IMG/VR virus record: IMGVR_UViG_3300005549_000034
Location: 1 to 21,589 of that record
Length of the DNA stretch: 21,589 nucleotides
Source: a virus
Direction: 5' to 3' (one strand)
Shown: positions 10,704-17,708 of the stretch, piece after piece
Layout of the letters: every line of letters starts with the position of its first letter
Numbering within the stretch: the first letter of the stretch is position 1
Notes under the pieces: model-generated
The model's input: only the letters and a program-made list of their open reading frames with translations
What the model was told of the DNA's origin: nothing
Databases searched by the model: none
Translations under genes and position numbers: made by a program

Positions 10704-12601
10704 ACCGACATCGCCAGCGCGTCGGTCACGGCCCGTTTCATGCCGGCTTCGTCACCGATGAACGTCCCCTGGAAGATGAACGTGTTGCCGCCGAGTTTGT
10801 GGTTCGACACGATCGACCCGGACGCGCCGGGCACGAACAGTTCCGGCCCGCGTTCCCCGACGAGATAGGGCATCGCCGCCGACACTGCACCGCCCATCGC
10901 CTTGTGGGAGCCGGGTAGTTGCGGCACGAATCCCGGCCCGATCAGACCACCACCGCCACCGAGCAGCCCGCCGATCGCATCCTTGGCGTCGAGCAGGAGC
11001 TGGATCGGAATCATTGCCTTCTCGGCGATCTCTTTGATCGTGCCGAGGATGCTGACGATCGGATCGAACACGTTCTGCTTCACCAGATTCCATCCGGCGG
11101 TGACCACATCCCACGCCGTTTGGAACGCGCCCTTGATGGTTCCGAGCACGGTCTCGATCGTGTCCTTGGCGAAGGTGACGGCCCACACGATCTTGTCGAA
11201 GATCGGGGCGCCGACCGTGTCCCACACCGTGCTCGCGGCGTTCCACACCGTCTCGAAGGTGATACGGATCACGTCGAACGCAGTAGCAACGATCGTTGCG
11301 ACCGTCTGGATGTACAGCATGAGACCCTGGTAGAAGGGCACAACCACGTTGTTCCAATAGATCCCGATGGCGTCGAACACCAACTGGAAGGCAGCGCGGA
11401 TCTGATCCCAGTGGTCGACGATGAACATGATGACTTCGGCGTAGGCCGCGATGATCGCCTTGAGCACCGGGGCGTAGACGTTGTCCCACAATGACTTGAT
11501 GGCGTCGAACACCGCCTGGACCGTCGTGCTGATCTCTTCCCAATGGTCCTGCACGAACGTGATGACTTCCTGCGCGGCGGCCACAATCGACTCGAAGACG
11601 GTCTGCATGGTCGGCCATGCCACCTCCATCAACCAGGAGGCGACGTTGTCGACGACTTCGCGGAACCCCTCGAAGTGGGTGTAGGCGTAGTAGACGCCTA
11701 GAGCGAGCGCGGCGACGGCGAGGATCACCAGACCGATCGGGGAGATCAGGAACCCGATGGCGGTCACCAACGATCCGACCACCCCGATGACAGGGCCGAT
11801 GGCGGCGGCGATCAACGCGAAAATCAGGACCGCCTGCTGCATCCCCGGTGACAGGTCGGTGAACCAGTCGGCCAGCTTGCCGAGCCAGTCCGCCAGTTTC
11901 GTGATGAGCGGAAGCAGCGCGGAGCCGATCTTCTCGGCAACGTCGGCCATTTTCAACTTCATGATCTCCATACGACCGGCGGCCGTGTCCGCCGCCGTCG
12001 CCGCCGCGCCACCCATCGTCTTCGACGCGTTCTGCAAAATCTGGTCGTAGGAGAGGGCTTCGCCGGCCGCGTCCTTCGTCTGGATGCCGAGCTTCGACAA
12101 CGCGCCGGTGGAACCTTGCGCCGCCTTCGCCATCGCGTTCACGACAGTCTCGAGCGGAATGTGCCGCGCCGCGGCGATGTCAGCCGCTACCGCCAGGTCC
12201 TTGTGGGACTGCTCCACCGATCGACCGGCGACGAGCAGTTTGCCCATCGCCACCCGCAGGTCGTCGTCCGCGACCCCCGTCGCGTTCTGCATCGACGTGA
12301 TCCACTCTTCGTTGGCGTCGACCTGATCCTGGGTGGCGCCGGTCGTGTTCTTGAGAAGAGTGGCGAGCACCGCCATCTTCTCCTCTTCCTCCGCAGCGGC
12401 GTTCGTCATCAGCCCGAGCGCACCGACGATCGGCAAGGTCACACTCTTGGTGAGCGTCCCCCCCAGGCTCTGCAGTTTCGAGCCCAACCCACGGGCCTTG
12501 GATTCGACACCGTCGATACCGGAACCGACCTCGGCGAACGCCCGCTTGACGTTCGCGACATCCCCTAAGACCTTGATCGTGACAGTTCCTTGACCAGCCA
12601 A
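10700..12601 (-). CDS. Tail tape-measure protein, 633 aa
   Basis: Sets tail length and enters the host envelope during DNA delivery. It has an Ala-rich helical N-terminus (EEEEKMAVLATLLKNTTGAT), strongly hydrophobic segments at about 256-304 (FALIAAAIGPVIGVVGSLVT) and then helical repeats. Two 44-residue repeats share a V.DHW..I....Q.VFDAI...W.NV pattern at the FVQDHW and FIVDHW segments. The C-terminus carries LVGERGPELFVPGASGS, a common tape-measure ending. At roughly 0.15 nm per residue it predicts a tail near 95 nm. TTG 12601 is the first start after an in-frame stop and has GAGGTGA just upstream. It follows the chaperone genes as expected. Confidence 0.93.
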   Translation of the reverse strand: MAGQGTVTIKVLGDVANVKRAFAEVGSGIDGVESKARGLGSKLQSLGGTLTKSVTLPIVGALGLMTNAAAEEEEKMAVLATLLKNTTGATQDQVDANEEWITSMQNATGVADDDLRVAMGKLLVAGRSVEQSHKDLAVAADIAAARHIPLETVVNAMAKAAQGSTGALSKLGIQTKDAAGEALSYDQILQNASKTMGGAAATAADTAAGRMEIMKLKMADVAEKIGSALLPLITKLADWLGKLADWFTDLSPGMQQAVLIFALIAAAIGPVIGVVGSLVTAIGFLISPIGLVILAVAALALGVYYAYTHFEGFREVVDNVASWLMEVAWPTMQTVFESIVAAAQEVITFVQDHWEEISTTVQAVFDAIKSLWDNVYAPVLKAIIAAYAEVIMFIVDHWDQIRAAFQLVFDAIGIYWNNVVVPFYQGLMLYIQTVATIVATAFDVIRITFETVWNAASTVWDTVGAPIFDKIVWAVTFAKDTIETVLGTIKGAFQTAWDVVTAGWNLVKQNVFDPIVSILGTIKEIAEKAMIPIQLLLDAKDAIGGLLGGGGGLIGPGFVPQLPGSHKAMGGAVSAAMPYLVGERGPELFVPGASGSIVSNHKLGGNTFIFQGTFIGDEAGMKRAVTDALAMSV

Positions 12602-12609
12602 CTGTCACC

Positions 12610-13028
12610 TCACTGAGACGATGCTGCTTCCAGAATGTCGTGCATGGTGGTCAGCAGCGCGGCGAAGTCCCGCAGGTTCAGGTCACGCAGCGACTCCAGG
12701 GTGTAACCGGGGTAGAAGTGGCAGAGGGCAGCTAACGTTTCCGTTGCGCTGCCGTCGTAGGGTCCATCTTCACCCGCAGATCGCCAGCCATCTCCATCGT
12801 GAAGTCCGGGTTGTCGCGCTTCTTGATGATGTAGCCGATGATGCGCAGGAACGGTCCGAGCGGGGCGCCGCCCTGTAACGCTTCTGCGAACTCGACGAAC
12901 GTCTTGCCGGTGTGTTCTTCGATCTCTTCGATCTCGCGCACCCGGAGGTCGTCGAGGTCGAAGACGAGCTCATCTGCGGCGGGTTTGGTGACGCGTCCGT
13001 TGCGGACCGCGGCGCGGTTGGGGGCCAT
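12610..13028 (-). CDS. Tail assembly chaperone, -1 frameshift form (gpGT-like)
   Basis: The -1 frame stays open through the end of the short form and on to TGA at 12610-12612. It encodes a 42-residue helical extension (TLAALCHFYPGYTLESLRDL, then NLRDFAALLTTMHDILEAAS) with no usable start of its own. The joined product is about 139 aa if the shift occurs at the AAA codon just before CGT TAG. Such -1 extensions of the G-type chaperone are conserved in long-tailed phages. The candidate slip site (CAA CGG AAA CGT) is not a canonical X XXY YYZ heptamer. The exact slip point may lie further upstream, because the -1 frame is open for many codons. Confidence 0.8.
12732..13028 (-). CDS. Tail assembly chaperone, short form (gpG-like), 98 aa
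   Basis: The zero-frame product that binds tape-measure and tail-tube subunits during tail assembly. It is helical and acidic in the middle (FDLDDLRVREIEEIEEHTGK), then KTFVEFAEALQGGAPLGPFL and a basic end (TTAAQRKR). The ATG at 13028 has AAGGAG four nt upstream. Its position between the tail-tube block and the tape measure and its size match the lambda gpG role in actinophages. A fraction of ribosomes should shift -1 near the stop to make the longer form. The assignment relies on context and the overlapping frame more than on strict motifs. Confidence 0.85.
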   Translation of the reverse strand: MAPNRAAVRNGRVTKPAADELVFDLDDLRVREIEEIEEHTGKTFVEFAEALQGGAPLGPFLRIIGYIIKKRDNPDFTMEMAGDLRVKMDPTTAAQRKR

Positions 13029-13036
13029 GCATCTCC

Positions 13037-13432
13037 TTAGAAGAACTGGTTGATGAGGTCGTTGCAGGCGTCGGCGTACGCCTTCTCCAGTTCGCCGGAC
13101 TCCAACGCTTCGCTCTTCGCGTTCCACAGGAACGGCCGAGCCGGTATCACTCCGCCACGCTTACGACCCCAGTGGATTGCCGCCGCGTACGGAACACGCG
13201 ACGGGGTGCCGGCGCGGACGTTGCCCTTCTTCGGCGTCGACATCGCCTTGACCGACGCCTTCAACTTCCCCGACCGGACCGGCACGTTCGGTAACGCACG
13301 ACGGACAACAACTTCCGCCGCCTTCTTGTTGGCATCGGCCAGCGCCTTGCGCTCGAACCCGTCGTTGACCTGACCGATGATGCGCTTGAGCTGGTCGGCG
13401 CCGATCACTTGGACGTACAGGTCAGCGGCCAT
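13037..13432 (-). CDS. HK97 gp10-like head-tail/tail component, 131 aa
   Basis: Shows the pattern of the HK97-gp10_like family. It has an N-terminal helix (GADQLKRIIGQVNDGFERKA), the conserved VPVRSGKLKASVKA segment at residues about 50-63, then PYAAAIHWG, a PARPFL motif and a C-terminal helix. Family members act as neck or tail-completion proteins. The ATG at 13432 has GAGGG six nt upstream. Its place after two tail-tube genes is unusual, as it usually precedes the tail terminator. A 144-bp gap, unique in this module, separates it from the upstream gene. Confidence 0.85.
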   Translation of the reverse strand: MAADLYVQVIGADQLKRIIGQVNDGFERKALADANKKAAEVVVRRALPNVPVRSGKLKASVKAMSTPKKGNVRAGTPSRVPYAAAIHWGRKRGGVIPARPFLWNAKSEALESGELEKAYADACNDLINQFF

Positions 13433-13450
13433 CAGGTACCCTCACTGGTT

Positions 13451-13573
13451 GTGAAGCGGGTGTGGCGGACGGTTCTGGTGGGACTTCTGGTGACGGTGGG
13501 CGCCTGCTCCGAAGGCAGGGCATCGGACTCGCCGTACGTGAAGACTCACGTCTCTGACGCGTCCAGCCCGTAG
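13451..13573 (+). CDS. Candidate small lipoprotein on opposite strand, 40 aa
   Basis: A plus-strand GTG ORF fills the gap between two minus-strand tail genes almost exactly. It begins with a basic MKRVWR, a hydrophobic run (TVLVGLLVTV) and a lipobox V-G-A-C with Cys19. A short polar mature part (SEGRASDSPYVKTHVSDASS) ends in SSP. This is the full layout of a bacterial lipoprotein signal. GTG 13460 could also start it. No good Shine-Dalgarno is present. A weak TACCCT -10 at 13437-13442 would allow a leaderless transcript. Its strand, opposite to the late operon, suits a gene expressed from a prophage. A superinfection-exclusion role would be inference by analogy with other phage lipoproteins. 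Confidence 0.45.
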   Translation: MKRVWRTVLVGLLVTVGACSEGRASDSPYVKTHVSDASSP

Positions 13574-13576
13574 AAC

Positions 13577-14002
13577 TCACCAGGTCGCGTTCGTGACCGC
13601 CCCAGTCACTTGCAGGCTGGCGGTCCATTCGGCTCGGCCGCCGACACTGCCGGACGGCGTGTACCCGGCGACGAGGCATTCGCCGCTGATCTTCGCCTGC
13701 CCCGACACCGAACCGCCCGGTCCCCACAGGAACGAGAACGACGCCGTCCCGGCGTCCTGGGCGGCGAGACACGAGCCGAGATGGCCGTGCAACGCCACGT
13801 CGTAGGGGCCTTTGATGCTGATCGTGTCACCTCCCGCGAGACCGGCGATGTACGCCTTGGCCGCGGTGCCGAACACCGACACGTCCAACATGGCCCGCGA
13901 CTGCGGGACACCCGAGTCGTCGATGTACGAGGACAAGTTGGTGGGCGTCCCACCTGCATTGTCCAGTGACAGAAACCCTAGGTACCCGGGCTTGAACGAC
14001 AC
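13577..14002 (-). CDS. Major tail (tube) protein, 141 aa
   Basis: Subunit of the tail tube. The order GFLSLDNAGGTPTNLSSYID, a MLDVSVFGTAAKAYIAGL segment and GDTISIKGPYD matches the tail-tube core common in actinophages (DLS.Y, DV..FG, Y..GL, .S..G). The remainder is beta-rich (AEWTASLQVTGAV). GTG 14002 is chosen because AAGGAG lies 9 nt upstream and the codon directly precedes MSFKPG. It is short for a tube protein but complete. A second, longer protein with the same core lies immediately upstream, which is unusual. Confidence 0.8.
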   Translation of the reverse strand: MSFKPGYLGFLSLDNAGGTPTNLSSYIDDSGVPQSRAMLDVSVFGTAAKAYIAGLAGGDTISIKGPYDVALHGHLGSCLAAQDAGTASFSFLWGPGGSVSGQAKISGECLVAGYTPSGSVGGRAEWTASLQVTGAVTNATW

Positions 14003-14018
14003 GATGATTGCTCCTTGT

Positions 14019-14747
14019 TCAGCGCCGGGCGAGCCCGACTTGGAAGGTGGTGGTTCCGGGGGTGCCGGTCAGGTCCCATGAGCAGCGGACGTACCGGCGG
14101 ACGGTCCCGGCGATGACGAGGCGTTCCTGGGTGAGAGCGGTAGCGGTGGCGAACGTGCCGATCGTCGCCCACGTCGAGTTGTTGGCGGAGTCCTCGATGA
14201 TGACGGCGTTGGATGTGAACCCGGAGAACGCGGTGACGTGCAGATGGGCGACGGCCCCGTTGGCCGACGACGCGCCGCCGTCGTAACCGGTCGACGATCC
14301 GTCCAACGTCTCCGCGGTCAGGTCATGCAGGGAGACGCCACGGTCGCAGAGTCCGGTGTTCTGCACGTCGAGCGAGAACGACACGGGGGTGGTGGTGGTG
14401 GCGCCGGTCTCGGATTTGGCGGTCAGCCCGGAGGTGAGCAGCAGCTCCGCGCCCGCCGTGAGTCCGGAGGGTCCGAAGGTGACGGCTTCGGCGCCGGTCC
14501 AGTCGTTGATCTGGTCGTATTGCAGGTCGCTGGTGCCGTCCGGGTCGAGGAACCCTTTCATCGTCAGGGTCGACGAGGTTTGGCCGGGGATGAACACACG
14601 GGACGGGGTCGTCCCGTTGCCGGGGGAGGTGGGGACGGTCACGTCGAGCATGTCGACGGTGAACGGTTCGGACCAGTCGGTGATGTAGGCGGAGAACGAG
14701 AAGTCGCCGCACACCACCCGAGACTTGAAACCGGGGATGAACGTCAT
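14019..14747 (-). CDS. Second tail-tube-like protein, 242 aa
   Basis: The first 75 residues repeat the tail-tube pattern: a SAYITDWSEPFTVDMLDVTV stretch, then SRVFIPGQTSSTLTMKGFLD, parallel to the DVSVFGTAAKAYIAGL and SIKG core of the next gene. The C-terminal part is a Thr/Ala/Gly-rich beta domain (NAVIIEDSANNSTWATIGTF) with discoidin-like features. The ATG at 14747 overlaps the terminator-gene stop as ATGA. It may be the main tube subunit with a surface domain, or a minor tube or tip-adaptor subunit. Which of the two paralogues forms most of the tube cannot be decided here. Confidence 0.75.
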   Translation of the reverse strand: MTFIPGFKSRVVCGDFSFSAYITDWSEPFTVDMLDVTVPTSPGNGTTPSRVFIPGQTSSTLTMKGFLDPDGTSDLQYDQINDWTGAEAVTFGPSGLTAGAELLLTSGLTAKSETGATTTTPVSFSLDVQNTGLCDRGVSLHDLTAETLDGSSTGYDGGASSANGAVAHLHVTAFSGFTSNAVIIEDSANNSTWATIGTFATATALTQERLVIAGTVRRYVRCSWDLTGTPGTTTFQVGLARR

Positions 14748-15142
14748 GCGCAGACCTCGACTTCAAAAGTGATCCGGAGGTATTCCACGGTGCCGACCAG
14801 CACCACCTCGACCGGGCTGCAGCGCTTCACCCACGCATAATCGACGGCGGCGGCGAGGGTGGCGTTGTTCTCGAACACGTACTTGACGGAGCTGGTGTCG
14901 TTCGGGTCGCGCAACGTGTCCAGCAGGATCTGGGCCGACTTCTCGTTGTCGCGTTGCGTGTACACCTGCACGACGTAGTGGTAGGTGTCCTTCGACCCGG
15001 AGAACACCAAGTCGTAGTCGGGGTGCAGGTCGATCATCGCCTGCGGCGGTTTGATTATGTCCGTCATGTACGCACTGACGTTCAACCCCGAGATGGTCGA
15101 CAGCGCCGTTCCCATCGCGGCCCGGTGCGTGGCGATACTCAC
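14744..15142 (-). CDS. Tail terminator protein, 132 aa
   Basis: Caps the tail tube and joins it to the head. An N-terminal helix (STISGLNVSAYMTDIIKPPQ), central strands (DTYHYVVQVYTQRDNEKSAQ), then ILLDTLRD, SVKYVFENN and a final VEYLRITFEVEV form the layout of actinophage tail terminators, whose C-terminus typically reads YL...FEVEV. The GTG at 15142 overlaps the adaptor stop as GTGA. It follows the gp6-like adaptor and precedes the tube genes, which is the normal order. An alternative name would be neck or tail-completion protein. Confidence 0.8.
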   Translation of the reverse strand: MSIATHRAAMGTALSTISGLNVSAYMTDIIKPPQAMIDLHPDYDLVFSGSKDTYHYVVQVYTQRDNEKSAQILLDTLRDPNDTSSVKYVFENNATLAAAVDYAWVKRCSPVEVVLVGTVEYLRITFEVEVCA

Positions 15143-15783
15143 CCGACGGCCGGTTTCCGGTAGGGCTCCAACAACGCGACGGCCAAGGGCGACAACGCGG
15201 AACGCACGAACAGCGCCGCGCCCGTGTCCCCCAACGCGACCCCGCCGAACACCGCGTCCTTCGCTTTGAACAACGCGGCGGCCTGGATGAGACAGGCTTT
15301 GGTGACATCGTCGGGGACGGCAGGCCACCCGAACTTGGCGGACACCTGCACCAGCGGGCGGGCGTACATCGAGCGTTTGAACCAGTAGTTGAGGCCGGTC
15401 ATCCGGATCACCGTGTACGGCCACACCGGGGTCCGGTCGGCGGCGTTGAGGGGTTCGAGGATGAAGTCGGTGTTGACGGTCAGCGTCGTCTCGTAGGTGC
15501 CGGAGTCGTCGTCGTCGAGTTTGACGACCAGTCCGGTGGTGGTGGAGATCCCGGCGCCGTCGTCGTAGTCGGTGACGTCGAGCCATGACGGGTTGTCCGG
15601 GTAGTACTGGCGGTCGACGACCGAGCCGTCCACCCAGAACCGTTGGCCGCAATGCCCGTCGATCTGACGGGAGGCGGCGGCCACCGACTGCTCGAGCTTG
15701 GTGTCATCGGCGGTTTCGGCGGTCTGGTAGCCGAGCTCGGAACGGATCTGCGCCAAGGTGCAGTAGCCGTTCGTGATCGCCAT
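15139..15783 (-). CDS. Head-tail adaptor (HK97 gp6-like), 214 aa
   Basis: A connector protein that sits under the portal. The N-terminus (YCTLAQIRSELGYQ) and the ASRQIDGHCGQRFW helix are characteristic of gp6-like/DnaQ-helical adaptors. A central beta insertion (DYDDGAGISTTTGLVVKLDD) and a C-terminal helix (DVTKACLIQAAALFKAKDAV) follow. The ATG at 15783 begins directly after the TAA of the 100-aa gene. In related phages this gene follows the capsid gene almost at once. Here about 4.7 kb of sugar-modification genes separates them. Confidence 0.85.
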   Translation of the reverse strand: MAITNGYCTLAQIRSELGYQTAETADDTKLEQSVAAASRQIDGHCGQRFWVDGSVVDRQYYPDNPSWLDVTDYDDGAGISTTTGLVVKLDDDDSGTYETTLTVNTDFILEPLNAADRTPVWPYTVIRMTGLNYWFKRSMYARPLVQVSAKFGWPAVPDDVTKACLIQAAALFKAKDAVFGGVALGDTGAALFVRSALSPLAVALLEPYRKPAVG

Positions 15784-16086
15784 TTACGCCTGATCCAACC
15801 GGGTGTTGATCCGGGCGATCGCGGCGGCCAGTGAAGCCACCGCGTTCTGGGTGGACGTCAGACCGGCCGACGTGGCATCCGCGGTACCCGCGATAATGGT
15901 GCCGATGGTGCCGCCGGCGCTGGCGGTGCCGCCCGACTGGTCGGTGACCGCGGTGCCGCCGGTGAACATGACCGTGAACCGGGTCGGGAACATCGTGTAC
16001 AGGTAGTCGTCGTCTTCGATCAACCGCCCCTGTTCGATGTGCACACCGGCGTGGTCGAACGAGACGTTGGCTTTGTAGACGGCCAT
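15784..16086 (-). CDS. Probable virion protein, 100 aa
   Basis: The N-terminal 40 residues (VYKANVSFDHAGVHIEQGRL, IEDDDYLYTMFPTRFTVMF) look like a small beta domain of the kind found next to capsid or connector genes. The C-terminal 55 residues are Thr/Ala/Gly-rich and then helical (NAVASLAAAIARINTRL), possibly a trimer-forming segment. The ATG at 16086 has GAGGAG about 7 nt upstream, the strongest ribosome site in this part of the operon. A head fibre or decoration role is a guess. Family not recognised. Confidence 0.65.
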   Translation of the reverse strand: MAVYKANVSFDHAGVHIEQGRLIEDDDYLYTMFPTRFTVMFTGGTAVTDQSGGTASAGGTIGTIIAGTADATSAGLTSTQNAVASLAAAIARINTRLDQA

Positions 16087-16096
16087 TGACAGCTCC

Positions 16097-16633
16097 TCAG
16101 GAAACGTGGATGATCCCCAACCCCCAACAGTCGGGATGTTCGGTCCAGGTGAACCCTTCGAGCGCACAGAACACTTCGAGCGCAGCTTTCACCGGGAACC
16201 GGGGCCGCAACGGGGCGCCGATGGGATGCTCGAGTTGGGTGTCGTGCAGCACGATCCGCCCGCCCGGTTGGCACAGCCACCGGTAGACGTGCAGTTCGGA
16301 CAGGGTGTGGTCGTAGTGGTGGGATGTGTCGATGAACACGATCTCCGCCGGCTCCAGCGCCGAGACGATGAGGGGGTCGAGGTCGTCGCCTTGCAGGAAC
16401 GTCCAGCGGGGATGTTCGAGCGCGGGGGGCGGGTCGATGTCGATGGATGTGAGCCGGCCGCCGGTACGGTCCAACGCGTCGAGGAAAGCGACGGTGGAGA
16501 CGCCGGTGCGGGTGCCGAGCTCGATCACATGCTGGGCGTTCAGTCCGATGGTGAGGGCGTGGAGCCGGGGCAGGTGGGCGACGATGTCCGACGGGGTTTG
16601 GCACAACCGTTCGTAATCGGCGGTGAGGGTCAA
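16097..16633 (-). CDS. Class I methyltransferase (Methyltransf_24-like), 178 aa
   Basis: A SAM-dependent methyltransferase. It has motif I HVIELGTRTGVSTVAFLDAL, the acidic ribose-binding SIDIDPP, and IVFIDTSHHYDHTLSELHVY followed by PGGRIVLHDT. This is the arrangement of sugar or small-molecule O-methyltransferases in the Methyltransf_24 group. The TTG at 16633 overlaps the preceding stop as TTGA, with GGAG five nt upstream. It is the third of three tandem methyltransferase genes after two glycosyltransferases, so methylation of a glycan or its precursor is the likely job. The substrate cannot be read from sequence. Confidence 0.85.
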   Translation of the reverse strand: MTLTADYERLCQTPSDIVAHLPRLHALTIGLNAQHVIELGTRTGVSTVAFLDALDRTGGRLTSIDIDPPPALEHPRWTFLQGDDLDPLIVSALEPAEIVFIDTSHHYDHTLSELHVYRWLCQPGGRIVLHDTQLEHPIGAPLRPRFPVKAALEVFCALEGFTWTEHPDCWGLGIIHVS

Positions 16634-17196
16634 GGTTTCTCCGCCGCCGCGCAGAACCGGCCCATCCCGTCCTTGGTCACGTCGTCCATGTCGACGAGAC
16701 GCATTCCGTACCGGCCGCACACCTGCCGGGCCGCGTTGTGATGCGATTCGTGGTGGGCGTCGTCGAAGATCACCACCCCGCCGGGGATGCACCGCTCCAC
16801 GGCGTCGTGCATGGTCGCCTCCCGCATGACCCCGTTGGCGAGGTCATGGAAGATCAGGTCGTGAACCGTGTGGGTGTGCCGGTAGTCCTCCCACAACATC
16901 AGCCCGTCGGTCGGCATCTGCTGGGCGGCCAGGAACTCACAGGTCGCTTGCAGCCAGTCGGGGTCGGTGTCGACCGAGGTGACGGTGGCCCCGGACTGTT
17001 GCGCGTAGAGCCGCAGGACGTAGGAGGACCAGCCCGACCCGTAGTCGGCGACGGTGACCGGTTGGCGGGCCCGGCACAACCACAACAAGAACGTCCCGGT
17101 CTGCAATGACATCGCCATGCCCGGCTCGGACACGTCGGTGCAGTAGTCGCGGTAGGAGTCGAGGAGTTCGGCGCGGATGTCGTCGGCGTTCAGCAT
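16630..17196 (-). CDS. Class I methyltransferase, 188 aa
   Basis: Rossmann-fold methyltransferase with motif I VADYGSGWSSYVLRLYAQ, the acidic VTSVDTDPDWL, LIFHDLANG and a late CIPGGVVIFDDAHHESH motif. The His-rich DDAHH segment parallels the IDTSHHYDH and IDGLHTYEE motifs of its two neighbours, so all three are probably distant paralogues. The ATG at 17196 overlaps the previous gene by 7 bp. N-terminal residues 1-35 are helical and acidic. Within the glycan cassette it probably methylates a sugar hydroxyl. Protein methylation cannot be excluded. Confidence 0.8.
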   Translation of the reverse strand: MLNADDIRAELLDSYRDYCTDVSEPGMAMSLQTGTFLLWLCRARQPVTVADYGSGWSSYVLRLYAQQSGATVTSVDTDPDWLQATCEFLAAQQMPTDGLMLWEDYRHTHTVHDLIFHDLANGVMREATMHDAVERCIPGGVVIFDDAHHESHHNAARQVCGRYGMRLVDMDDVTKDGMGRFCAAAEKP

Positions 17197-17708
17197 TTCG
17201 CCCACCACAGGGTGGCGATCACGTTGGCGTCGGGGAACTGTTCGATGACCGCCTCTTGGATCGGTCGGTGGTGGACGTCGTCGCCGCACATGATCCCGTC
17301 CGGCACCACCAACGGGAGGATGGTGTCGATCTGGTCGCGTACTTCTTCGTAGGTGTGGAGCCCGTCGATGAAGCAGAACTTGACCGGCTCACGCTGTTCC
17401 GTGAAGTAGTCACGCCAATCCTGGCGGTGCGGGACGATGTTCAGTCCTTCGGTGTTGGCACAGAAGGTGGAGTACACGTCTCGTTCGGCGGCGAAGAGTT
17501 CGGTGATCTCGCCTGTCGAGCCGCGCCACGTATCGACGGCGTGAACCACTTGCGGGTGTGCGGCGGCGGCCAACGCCAGCGTCGACCGTCCTTCCCACGA
17601 GCCCACTTCGACGATGTCACCGGTCAGGTCACGGGTCCGTCGGCACAGGTCCGCCAACGCTTCCTGCGACCATTCCGAAAACCAATCCTCAGTGAACTGC
17701 GGGGACAC
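17190..17708 (-). CDS. Class I methyltransferase (Methyltransf_24-like), 172 aa
   Basis: Has motif I GDIVEVGSWEGRSTLALAAA, the acidic VHAVDTW, and VKFCFIDGLHTYEEVRDQID followed by VVPDGIMCGDD. These are standard Methyltransf_24 features, with the HTYE motif that often binds a divalent metal near the substrate. The GTG at 17708 overlaps the end of the GT17-like gene by 20 bp. It is the first of three methyltransferases in a row and is the closest of the three to known sugar O-methyltransferases. Expression must depend on coupled translation because no separate ribosome site is clear. Confidence 0.85.
   Translation of the reverse strand: MSPQFTEDWFSEWSQEALADLCRRTRDLTGDIVEVGSWEGRSTLALAAAAHPQVVHAVDTWRGSTGEITELFAAERDVYSTFCANTEGLNIVPHRQDWRDYFTEQREPVKFCFIDGLHTYEEVRDQIDTILPLVVPDGIMCGDDVHHRPIQEAVIEQFPDANVIATLWWAKC

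Noticed and set aside
13422-13772. A minus-strand frame covering the gap with the lipoprotein ORF
   Set aside because: It overlaps the tail-tube gene extensively in another frame and is Arg/Pro/Ser-rich. A 35-codon minus ORF in the gap also has no clear signal.
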